A model generated the notes under the pieces. The model did not search any database. It was not told the origin of the DNA and was given only the letters and a program-made list of their open reading frames with translations. Shown piece by piece: positions 1 through 7,121 of a stretch of 12,936 nucleotides of DNA. A program made the position numbers and the translations under genes. This stretch comes from Streptomyces violaceus (lineage in GTDB: Bacteria; Actinomycetota; Actinomycetes; Streptomycetales; Streptomycetaceae): positions 104,626-117,561 of the forward strand of contig KL569110.1 in assembly GCA_000715635.1 (NCBI GenBank). The letters run 5' to 3'. How positions within the stretch are numbered: position 1 is the stretch's first letter; the number at the start of each line of letters is the position of its first letter.

Positions 1-1309
1 CGAACACCAGCAGGTCGGACAGCGAGTTGCCGCCGAGCCGGTTGGAGCCGTGCATACCGCCGGCCACCTCACCGGCCGCGAACAGACCCGGTACCCCGCG
101 GGCCGCCGCCGTGTCGGACTCGACCGCGACCCCGCCCATCACGTAGTGACAGGTGGGCCCGACCTCCATCGCCTCCGCCGTGATGTCGACGTCGGCCAGC
201 TCCTTGAACTGGTGGTACATCGACGGCAGCCGGCGCTTGATGACCTCGGCGGGCATGCGCGTCGACACATCGAGGAACACGCCCCCGTGCGGCGAGCCGC
301 GACCCTCCTTCACCTCGGCGTTGATCGCCCGCGCCACCTCGTCGCGGGGGAGCAGCTCGGGGGGACGCCGGTTGTTGTCCGGGTCGTCGTACCAGCGGTC
401 GCCCTCGTCCTCCGACTCGGCGTACTTGTCCTTGAAGACGTCGGGGATGTAGTCGAACATGAACCGCTTGCCGTCGGAGTTGCGCAGCACACCGCCGTCG
501 CCGCGCACCGACTCGGTGACGAGGATGCCCTTCACCGAGGGCGGCCAGACCATGCCGGTCGGGTGGAACTGGACGAACTCCATGTTCAGCAGGGGAGCGC
601 CCGCGAGGAGGGCCAGCGCGTGGCCGTCGCCCGTGTACTCCCACGAGTTCGACGTCACCTTGAAGGACTTGCCGATGCCGCCCGTCGCGATCACGACGGC
701 GGGCGCCTCCAGGACGAAGAACCGGCCCGACTCGCGCTCGTAGGCGAAGACCCCGGAGACCCGGCCGTCCTCTTTGAGCACGCGCGTGACCGTGCACTCC
801 TGGAAGACCTTCAGCCGGGACTCGTAGTCGCCGGTCTCCTTGTAGTCCTCCTGCTGCAGCGCGACGATCTTCTGCTGGAGCGTGCGGATCAGCTCCAGGC
901 CCGTGCGGTCGCCGACGTGGGCGAGGCGCGGGTACTCGTGGCCGCCGAAGTTGCGCTGGGAGATCCGGCCGTCCTTGGTGCGGTCGAACAGCGCGCCCCA
1001 GGTCTCCAGCTCCCACACCCGCTGCGGCGCCTCCTGCGCGTGCAGCTCGGCCATCCGCCACTGGTTGAGGAACTTGCCGCCGCGCATGGTGTCGCGGAAG
1101 TGGACCTGCCAGTTGTCGCCGGTGTTGACGTTGGCCATCGCCGCGGCGATGCCGCCCTCGGCCATCACCGTGTGCGCCTTGCCGAACAGCGACTTGCAGA
1201 TCACGGCCGTACGGGCGCCCCGCTCGCGGGCCTCGATGGCGGCGCGCAGTCCGGCCCCGCCCGCGCCCACCACGACGACGTCCCACTCCTGCCGGTCGAC
1301 CACGGACAT
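1..1309 (-). CDS. sdhA: Succinate dehydrogenase flavoprotein subunit SdhA, 3'-truncated by window edge
   Basis: This is the catalytic subunit of succinate dehydrogenase (complex II). It oxidises succinate to fumarate at a covalently bound FAD and passes electrons to the iron-sulfur subunit. The window holds 436 codons and a stray base; the family is usually about 640 residues, so the C-terminal third lies outside. Visible features are the N-terminal dinucleotide fold GAGGAG (residues 15-20), the expected FAD-linking histidine in KAHTVMAEGG (His46), the substrate-site FHPTG, the catalytic-arginine segment ESVRGDGG, and HGSNRLGGNSLSDLL at the edge. The ATG at 1309 is preceded by AGGGG at 9 bases. 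The stop of sdhC lies only 16 bases upstream, so the two are co-transcribed. The N-terminus and the type of anchor resemble the actinobacterial Sdh1 class (Mycobacterium Rv0248c-like). Fumarate reductase is the alternative name, since sequence alone does not settle direction. Confidence 0.95.
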   Translation of the reverse strand, partial: MSVVDRQEWDVVVVGAGGAGLRAAIEARERGARTAVICKSLFGKAHTVMAEGGIAAAMANVNTGDNWQVHFRDTMRGGKFLNQWRMAELHAQEAPQRVWELETWGALFDRTKDGRISQRNFGGHEYPRLAHVGDRTGLELIRTLQQKIVALQQEDYKETGDYESRLKVFQECTVTRVLKEDGRVSGVFAYERESGRFFVLEAPAVVIATGGIGKSFKVTSNSWEYTGDGHALALLAGAPLLNMEFVQFHPTGMVWPPSVKGILVTESVRGDGGVLRNSDGKRFMFDYIPDVFKDKYAESEDEGDRWYDDPDNNRRPPELLPRDEVARAINAEVKEGRGSPHGGVFLDVSTRMPAEVIKRRLPSMYHQFKELADVDITAEAMEVGPTCHYVMGGVAVESDTAAARGVPGLFAAGEVAGGMHGSNRLGGNSLSDLLVF

Positions 1310-1325
1310 CAGTACGCACCCCTCA

Positions 1326-2162
1326 TCAGAAGAACCGCGGATCGTCGAAGGCGCCGGACGCGACCAGGTAGACGTAGAAGTCGGCGAGCGCCACGCTCAC
1401 CAGCGACGCCCAGGCGAGCTGCATGTGCCGGGCATTGAGCTTCCCGGCCCACTGCCACATCCGGTAGCGCACGGGATGCCTGGAGAAGTGCTTGAGCTTG
1501 CCGCCGACGATGTGCCGGCACGAGTGGCAGGAGATCGTGTACGCCCAGATCAGCACGATGTTGATGAGGAACACGAGGGTGCCGAGGCCCATGTGGCCCC
1601 ACGCATAGTTCTCGTCGCGGAAGGCGAGCACGGTGTCGTACGTGAGGATCCCGGCGACGGCGATCGCGGCGTAGAAGAAGTACCGGTGGATGTTCTGCAG
1701 CACCAGCGGGAAGCGGGTCTCACCGGTGTACTTCTTGTGCGGCTCGGCCACCGCGCAGGCCGGCGGGGACGCCCAGAAGCCCCGGTAGTAGGCCTTGCGG
1801 TAGTAGTAGCAGGTCAGCCGGAAGCCGAGCGGGAAGATCAGGATGATGATGGCGGGCGAGATGCCCCACCAGCTTCCGAAGATCTCCCAGTTCGGGCCGG
1901 CCTTCATCGGCTCGCATCGCTCCGCCAGGCACGGGGAGTAGAAGGGCGACACGTACGGCGCCGCGTAGTAGTGGGCGTCGGCGAAGGCCCGCCAGGTCGA
2001 GTAGACGATGAAGGCCAGCAGGCCGGCGGCCGTGCCGGCCGGGGCCAGCCACCAGCGGTCGGTGCGCAGGTGCGGGGCGGTGATCGCGGCGCGCGTACCC
2101 GCCCGTACGCCGCCGCCTCTGGGTTGGGGTTGTGTGGCGGGAGGTTCCGTACCAGTGGTCAC
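1326..2162 (-). CDS. sdhC: Succinate dehydrogenase membrane anchor subunit (Sdh1-type SdhC)
   Basis: This 278-residue integral membrane protein anchors the SdhA/SdhB dimer and would carry electrons to quinone. I see five hydrophobic segments, at about residues 38-60, 99-118, 158-180, 190-211 and 248-270. At the end of the fourth is SCHSCRHIVGG, with Cys212, His213, Cys215 and His217. Further Cys/His residues are Cys118 (next to a Tyr-rich stretch), Cys136, His142 and His159. From memory, the Sdh1 anchor of Mycobacterium smegmatis holds a membrane-embedded Rieske-type [2Fe-2S] cluster rather than haem, and this motif would suit it; assigning the ligands here is inference. Cys78 and Cys83 form a separate pair in the loop after the first helix. 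The start is GTG at 2162 with GGAG 7 bases upstream. The gene sits between the small coiled-coil gene and sdhA on the same strand. It could equally be labelled a cytochrome b-type subunit, but the haem-ligand pattern is not obvious. Confidence 0.88.
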   Translation of the reverse strand: MTTGTEPPATQPQPRGGGVRAGTRAAITAPHLRTDRWWLAPAGTAAGLLAFIVYSTWRAFADAHYYAAPYVSPFYSPCLAERCEPMKAGPNWEIFGSWWGISPAIIILIFPLGFRLTCYYYRKAYYRGFWASPPACAVAEPHKKYTGETRFPLVLQNIHRYFFYAAIAVAGILTYDTVLAFRDENYAWGHMGLGTLVFLINIVLIWAYTISCHSCRHIVGGKLKHFSRHPVRYRMWQWAGKLNARHMQLAWASLVSVALADFYVYLVASGAFDDPRFF

Positions 2163-2184
2163 TTGACGACTCCGGTCGGGTTCG

Positions 2185-2214
2185 GGGGAGGGGCCGGTCG
2201 TACGACTCCTCCCC
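2185..2214 (-). other. Intra-operon hairpin between the small gene and sdhC
   Basis: GGGGAGG (2185-2191) pairs with CCTCCCC (2208-2214). The stem can extend inward by one G-T wobble and one G-C pair around a 12-base loop that contains the palindrome TCGTACGA (2198-2205). It fills most of the 54-base gap upstream of sdhC. It may set relative expression within the operon or protect an mRNA end. There is no run of T, so full termination is unlikely. Confidence 0.4.
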
Positions 2215-2216
2215 GG

Positions 2217-2507
2217 TCAGGGAGCGCGCCGGTCCCGGGCGCCGAGCCCCTCGTCGTCCGAGTCACTCCACAGGGCGGAGTCGTACGGCGCGTCCGAGAT
2301 GGTGACGAGCTCGGGCCGTTTCGGCGCGGCCGGCGAGGCGGCGGTGTCGCGCAGCAGGGCGACGCTCTCGCGCAGGTGGTTGGCGTCGGCACGGACGCGG
2401 CGCATCTCCAGGCCGCCGGTGCCGAGCTGCTTCTCCAGGCGCCCCACCGACCGCAGCAGGTCGTCGAGGCTGCGCTGGACTGACGTCAGTTCGTCGTGAA
2501 CGGACAT
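2217..2507 (-). CDS. Small coiled-coil protein at the head of the sdh operon, function unknown
   Basis: This is a 96-residue soluble protein with no signal peptide or membrane segment. Residues 3-55 are rich in Leu, Glu, Arg and Asp with hydrophobic residues at heptad-like spacing (SVQRSLDDLLRSVGRLEKQL and onward), which predicts a coiled coil. The C-terminal 40 residues are acidic and Ser/Asp-rich (WSDSDDEG) and probably disordered. The ATG at 2507 has a good ribosome-binding site (GAGGG, 6-base spacer), and the gene shares strand with sdhC 54 bases downstream, so it is probably its first cistron. I believe similar short proteins sit beside this sdh cluster in other streptomycetes, but I do not know a function. 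It could help assembly or tune complex II, or be unrelated. Confidence 0.72.
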   Translation of the reverse strand: MSVHDELTSVQRSLDDLLRSVGRLEKQLGTGGLEMRRVRADANHLRESVALLRDTAASPAAPKRPELVTISDAPYDSALWSDSDDEGLGARDRRAP

Positions 2508-2796
2508 GACTTGCCCTCACTTCCGCGGGTCCTTCGAGGCCCAAGGCGGCAACGTTCATGCGCCTGCGAGTGTTGCGCGTCACACCTTGCGCTGTGAAGG
2601 GATGTGCATCGATTGGCCTAGGCGCGTGGGTGCACCGTGCCGTTTATTGCTCCACACGGGTGACTCTCCGTCCGTGACCGCCGTGTCGCCCTGTGTTGCC
2701 GAACCCTTTCCTCTTCAGTGGGCCGCATACATCAGATGAAATCCAAATACCGCCAAAAGTGATCATAACGCCCGCGGCTTTCCGGAGGTAGCACAG
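2508..2796. promoter_or_regulatory. Divergent control region between the sdh operon and the binding-protein gene
   Basis: These 289 bases lie between two divergently read genes, so they should hold promoters in both directions. On the sdh side are two overlapping imperfect inverted repeats that share TCACA at 2580-2584. One pairs AGTGT (2569-2573) with TCACA across 6 bases, resembling a degenerate Rex-type site; the other pairs TCACA with TGTGA (2593-2597) across 8 bases. On the right side, 2728-2769 is markedly A/T-rich for this genome and probably contains the promoter of the binding-protein gene; I cannot assign its -35 and -10 elements. GGAGG at 2784-2788 is the ribosome-binding site for the ATG at 2797. 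No gene is visible here. Confidence 0.45.
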
Positions 2797-4925
2797 ATGT
2801 CCCAGCACGGCGTCGGCCCGCGTGCGGTCTCGCGTTCGGTCGCCTTCCTCCTCACCGCGGGAGTTCTCGCGGTGCCCGCGCTCGCCGGATGCGGCTCCGA
2901 GGACCCGGCCGGCAAGCCGCTCGCCGGGCAGGCATCCAGCCCGCCGCCCGCGACCGGATCACCGACGGCGGAACCCTGCGCTGGGCCGTCGACTCCGTGC
3001 CCGACACCCTGAACACCTTCCAGTCGGACGCCGACGCCACCACCACCCGCGTGGCCCAGGCCGTCCTGCCGTCGATGTTCCGGATGAACGCCGACGGCCG
3101 CCCCGAGCGCAACCCCGCCTACCTGGAGTCCGCCGAGGTCGTCGAGACGGAGCCCAAGCAGGTCGTCCTGTACAAGCTCGACCAGCAGGCCGTCTGGAGC
3201 GACGGCCGGGAGATCGGCGCCGCCGACTTCGCCGCCCAGTGGCGCGCCCTGTCCGGCAAGGACACCGCCTACTGGACCGCGCGCAACGCCGGCTACGACC
3301 GCATCCAGAAGATCGAGCGCGGGGACAACGCCCTGGAGGTCCGGGTCACCTTCAGCCGCCCCTACGCCGACTGGCGCTCCCTGTTCTCACCGCTGTACCC
3401 GAAGGACGTCATGGGCACCCCGGACTCCTTCAACGACGGGGCACGCAAGAAGCTCAAGGTCACCGCGGGCCCCTTCACGGTGAAGAAGCTCAACCGCAAG
3501 GACGAGCAGATCACCCTCACCCGCAACCCGCGCTGGTGGGGCCGGCCGGCCAAGCTCTCCGAGATCGTGCTGCGCACCGTTCCGCGCGACAAGCGGGCCG
3601 CCGAGCTCGCGGCCGGGACCATCGACCTGGCCGAGATCGCCCCCTCCGAGGCCCGCCGCATCACCGTCGCCGCCCGCCCCCGGGGCTCCAGCAGCCCGGT
3701 GATGGGCCCCGAGGCGGACAAGAAGCCGCGCAAGGCGGCCGCCAGGCACGCCCGGCAGCAGCAGGCCCTGCGCGGCTTCGAGGTGCGCAAGTCCCTGGAG
3801 CCGGCCTTCACCCAGCTCGCCCTGAACGGTGCCGAGGGGCCGCTCGCCGACGAGCGCGTCCGCAGGGCCGTCGCCCGCGCCCTGGACCGCAAGGAACTGG
3901 CCAAGGCCGTGCTGAAGCCCCTCGGACTGCCCGCCGTACCGGTCGGCAGCCACCTCGCCCTGTCCGGCCAGGCCGCCTACGCCGACAACAGCGGTGCCCT
4001 CGGCGGACAGGACACCAAGGAGGCCCAGGCGCTGCTCGCGGACGCCGGGTGGGTGCGGGGCGGCCCGATCAAGGAACAGAAGAAGAAGGGGGAGAAGGCG
4101 GCCGGAGCCGAGGGCGAGAAGGCCGGCGGGTCCTCCGAGGACGGGTCCCGGAACGACGACGGCGAATACATCGTCGGCTCGGACGACAAGGACCAGCAGG
4201 ACGGCAAGGCGCACCGTGAGAAGGACCCGGCTCACCTCGCCCAGGACGGCAAGCAGTACAAGCAGCCGCACCAGGGCGGAGCCCCCGGCGCGTACGCCCC
4301 CATGGGCACCGCCGCGCCGGCGGGCCGTGAGGCCGCCCCGCTCGCCAAGAACGGCAAGCCGCTCACCCTCCGCTTCGTGCTCCCCTCCGGGCCCGGCTCC
4401 CAGACGCTGCGCACGGTGGCCGACCGCATCTCCCGCATGCTGGAGCGCGTCGGCATCGGCACGGAGATCTCCAAGGTCTCCGACGAGTCCTACTTCAAGG
4501 ACCACATCGCGTCCGGCCAGTACGACCTCGCCCTGTACTCCTGGCCCGCCTCCGCCTTCCCCGCCACCGACGCCCGCCCCGTCTACGCCAAGCCCGTCCC
4601 GGCCGCCGACGGTTCGCTGAACGTCGAGCAGAACTACACCCGCGTCGGTACCGACCAGGTCGACCAGCTCTTCGACCAGGCCGTGGCCACCCTCGACGAG
4701 GGCGAGTCCCGCTCCCTGATCCGCAAGGCGGACTCCCGCATCTGGGCGGCGGCCGGCTCGATCCCCCTCTTCCAGCGCCCCCAGCTCATCGCCGCCCGCA
4801 AGAACCTGGTCAACGCCGGAGCCTTCGGCCTCGGCACGCCGGTCTACGAGGACATGGGCTTCCTGAAGAAGGGTGCGAAGCCGGTCTCCGGCCCGTCAGG
4901 TGCTTCCAGCCCGTCCGGCGCTTGA
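2797..4925 (+). pseudogene. Family-5 (oligopeptide-type) ABC solute-binding lipoprotein, frameshifted near its N-terminus
   Basis: From ATG 2797 (GGAGG, 8-base spacer) the frame encodes an actinobacterial lipoprotein signal peptide ending in the lipobox LAGC (Cys32), but it stops at 3012 after 71 residues. The binding domain, starting with QPAARDRITDGGTLRWAVDS, continues in another frame from about 2934 to the stop at 4925. Joining them needs one extra base near 2932-2933 (for example CAG GaC ATC CAG), giving about 709 residues. A family-5 binding protein captures peptides outside the membrane for an ABC importer. Typical features include KLDQQAVWSDGREI, FVLPSGPGSQ and a C-terminal IPLFQRPQLIAARKNL. 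About 99 residues of charged, Gly/Ala/Lys-rich low-complexity sequence (4059-4355) interrupt the domain. No permease or ATPase adjoins it, so it is an orphan or uses a distant transporter. Without repair, translation would give only a short lipopeptide, or a cytoplasmic protein from ATG 2889. The domain frame is otherwise clean, so a recent mutation or a sequencing error is likely. Confidence 0.82.
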
Positions 4926-4972
4926 GGACGAGGCCGTTCAGGAAGCGGGGGTCTGGCGGCGGCGGCCCCCAG
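4907..4972 (+). repeat. Dispersed Streptomyces GC-rich intergenic repeat
   Basis: The segment starts with CAGCCCGTCCGGCG and continues TTGAGGACGAGG. It ends with GGGGGTCTGG at 4947-4956 and CCCCCAG at 4966-4972, where GGGGG and CCCCC can form a small hairpin. I recognise this from memory as a repeat found many times between genes in Streptomyces genomes. It overlaps the last residues of the binding-protein gene and supplies its stop codon (TGA 4923-4925). Its copy number in this genome cannot be judged from one window. Confidence 0.6.
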
Positions 4973-5135
4973 CAGACCCGGAGCGGCCGCCGAGCACCCT
5001 GCAAACCATCCTGACCAGCACCGACGTATCCCGGCTAAGCCCAACGGCCGCGCACCCGTACCATGGGATGTGGCCGTGGCATGTTGAGCCCGGCAGGGCC
5101 CGCGCACCGCAGACGTCCGCGCAGGGCATTCCTCA

Positions 5136-5148
5136 TACTCCGGGAGTA
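5136..5148 (+). promoter_or_regulatory. Palindrome covering the typA ribosome-binding site
   Basis: TACTCC-G-GGAGTA is a perfect 6-base inverted repeat around one central base. As RNA it could form a 5-bp stem with a 3-base loop. Its right arm contains the GGGAG (5142-5146) that is the likely ribosome-binding site for typA, 11 bases before ATG 5158. It could hide that site in the mRNA or be a protein operator. The rest of the gap (4926-5135) holds the repeat tail and no clear promoter; TACCAT at 5059-5064 is a weak -10 candidate. Confidence 0.4.
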
Positions 5149-5157
5149 CGCCTTCTT

Positions 5158-7065
5158 ATGGCCACGCGCCACGACATCCGCAACGTCGCCATCGTCGCCC
5201 ACGTCGACCACGGCAAGACCACCATCGTCGACGGCATGCTGAAGCAGGCCGGTGCCTTCGCCGCCCACCAGCTCGAGGGCGTGGACGACCGCATGATGGA
5301 CTCGAACGACCTGGAGCGTGAGAAGGGCATCACGATCCTGGCCAAGAACACGGCGGTGAAGTACCACCCGAAGGACGGGGGGGACGTCATCACCATCAAC
5401 ATCATCGACACCCCCGGTCACGCCGACTTCGGTGGCGAGGTCGAGCGCGGTCTGTCGATGGTCGACGGTGTCGTCCTGCTCGTCGACGCCTCCGAGGGCC
5501 CGCTGCCGCAGACCCGCTTCGTGCTGCGCAAGGCGCTCCAGCAGCGGCTGCCCGTCATTCTGTGCATCAACAAGACGGACCGCCCGGACTCCCGGATCGA
5601 CGAGGTCGTCAACGAGACGTACGACCTCTTCCTCGACCTGGACGCCGACGAGGAGCAGATCGAGTTCCCGATCGTCTACGCCTGCGGCCGCGACGGCATC
5701 GCCTCGCTGACCAAGCCGGACAACGGCACGGTCCCCGCCGACTCCACCAGCCTGGAGCCGTTCTTCTCCACGATCCTGGAGCACATCCCGGCGCCGACGT
5801 ACGACGAGGCCGCCCCGCTCCAGGCCCACGTCACCAACCTGGACGCCGACAACTTCCTCGGCCGTATCGCGCTGCTCCGCGTCGAGCAGGGCGAGCTGCG
5901 CAAGGGCCAGACGGTCGCGTGGATGAAGCGCGACGGGTCCGTCAGCAACGTCCGCATCACCGAGCTGATGATGACCGAGGCGCTCACCCGCAAGCCGGCC
6001 GAGATGGCCGGCCCCGGTGACATCTGCGCGGTCGCCGGTATCCCGGACATCATGATCGGCGAGACCCTGGCCGACCCGGAGAACCCGGTCGCGCTGCCGC
6101 TGATCACGGTCGACCAGCCCGCGATCTCCATGGTCATCGGCACCAACACCTCCCCGCTGGTCGGCCGTGGTGCCACCGGCAAGGGCGCCGACAACAAGGC
6201 GGCCGTCAAGGACCGCAAGGTCACCGCCCGCCAGGTCAAGGACCGCCTCGACCGCGAGCTGATCGGTAACGTCAGCCTTCGCGTGCTGGACACCGAGCGG
6301 CCGGACGCCTGGGAGGTGCAGGGCCGTGGTGAGCTAGCGCTCGCCATCCTGGTCGAGACGATGCGCCGGGAAGGCTTCGAGCTGACCATCGGCAAGCCGC
6401 AGGTCGTCACCAAGGAGATCGACGGCAAGACGCACGAGCCCGTCGAGCGCATGACGATCGACGTGCCCGAGGAGCACATGGGCGCGGTCACGCAGCTCAT
6501 GGGCGTGCGCAAGGGCCGCATGGACAACATGTCCAACCACGGCTCCGGCTGGGTCCGCATGGAGTTCGTCGTCCCCTCCCGCGGTCTGATCGGTTTCCGT
6601 ACGGAGTTCCTGACCCAAACCCGCGGCACGGGCATCGGCCACTCCATCCACGAGGGCTTCGAGCCCTGGTTCGGCGCGCTCCAGACCCGTAACAACGGCT
6701 CCCTGGTCGCCGACCGCGCCGGTGCGGTCACCGCGTTCGCGATGACCAACCTCCAGGAGCGCGGCGTGCTGTTCACCGAGCCGGGCACCGAGGTGTACGA
6801 GGGCATGATCGTCGGCGAGAACTCCCGCGCCGACGACATGGACGTCAACATCACCAAGGAGAAGAAGCTCACCAACATGCGGTCCTCCTCGGCCGACTCG
6901 TTCGAGGCGATCGTCCCGCCGCGCAAGCTGTCGCTGGAGCAGTCCCTGGAGTTCTGCCGCGACGACGAGTGCGTCGAGGTCACCCCGGAGGCCGTGCGCA
7001 TCCGCAAGGTGAACCTGGACGCCCGCGAGCGCGCCCGCGCCGCGAGCCGCGCCAAGCACGGCTGA
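5158..7065 (+). CDS. typA: Translational GTPase TypA/BipA
   Basis: TypA is a ribosome-associated GTPase of the EF-G/LepA family, linked to ribosome assembly and stress or cold adaptation. The 635-residue product is full length. The GTP-binding motifs are all present: G1 AHVDHGKTT (14-22), G2 region EREKGITI (53-60), G3 DTPGH (84-88) and G4 NKTD (138-141). Domain II and EF-G-like domains III and V follow, and the TypA-specific C-terminal domain contains PSRGLIGFRTEFLT and TRGTGIGHS. The open frame extends upstream to 4873, but ATG 5158 is chosen because MATRHDIRNVAIVAHVDHGKTT is the normal N-terminus and GGGAG lies upstream; the extra upstream codons look like intergenic sequence. It is a single-gene unit ending in a strong terminator. 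One rare CTA leucine codon occurs at 6334. Confidence 0.97.
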   Translation: MATRHDIRNVAIVAHVDHGKTTIVDGMLKQAGAFAAHQLEGVDDRMMDSNDLEREKGITILAKNTAVKYHPKDGGDVITINIIDTPGHADFGGEVERGLSMVDGVVLLVDASEGPLPQTRFVLRKALQQRLPVILCINKTDRPDSRIDEVVNETYDLFLDLDADEEQIEFPIVYACGRDGIASLTKPDNGTVPADSTSLEPFFSTILEHIPAPTYDEAAPLQAHVTNLDADNFLGRIALLRVEQGELRKGQTVAWMKRDGSVSNVRITELMMTEALTRKPAEMAGPGDICAVAGIPDIMIGETLADPENPVALPLITVDQPAISMVIGTNTSPLVGRGATGKGADNKAAVKDRKVTARQVKDRLDRELIGNVSLRVLDTERPDAWEVQGRGELALAILVETMRREGFELTIGKPQVVTKEIDGKTHEPVERMTIDVPEEHMGAVTQLMGVRKGRMDNMSNHGSGWVRMEFVVPSRGLIGFRTEFLTQTRGTGIGHSIHEGFEPWFGALQTRNNGSLVADRAGAVTAFAMTNLQERGVLFTEPGTEVYEGMIVGENSRADDMDVNITKEKKLTNMRSSSADSFEAIVPPRKLSLEQSLEFCRDDECVEVTPEAVRIRKVNLDARERARAASRAKHG

Positions 7066-7076
7066 CGCCTGCCGCT

Positions 7077-7119
7077 GACGACGCCGGGCACCCCGCGAGG
7101 CGGGGTGCCCGGCGTCGTC
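7077..7119 (+). terminator. Hairpin terminator of typA
   Basis: A perfect 20-bp stem (7077-7096 with 7100-7119) around a GAG loop begins 11 bases after the typA stop. There is no T-run, as is usual in streptomycetes. The right-arm sequence CCCGGCGTCGTCGT (7108-7121) is repeated directly at 7125-7138. Confidence 0.9.
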
Positions 7120-7121
7120 GT

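Noticed and set aside
50..1438. Long plus-strand open frame of 462 codons
   Set aside because: It lies antisense to sdhA, which has clear family motifs. The product is an Arg/Val/Asp-rich shadow with no recognisable domain, a usual artefact of high GC.
882..2483. 533-codon plus-strand open frame across the sdh genes
   Set aside because: It is antisense to three supported genes and has shadow-like composition.
2822..4219. Arg/Pro-rich 465-codon frame within the binding-protein gene
   Set aside because: Its composition is that of an off-frame read; the binding domain is unambiguous in another frame.
4873..5157. N-terminal extension of TypA to 4873
   Set aside because: The upstream codons cover the end of the previous gene and the dispersed repeat; the standard TypA N-terminus starts at 5158.
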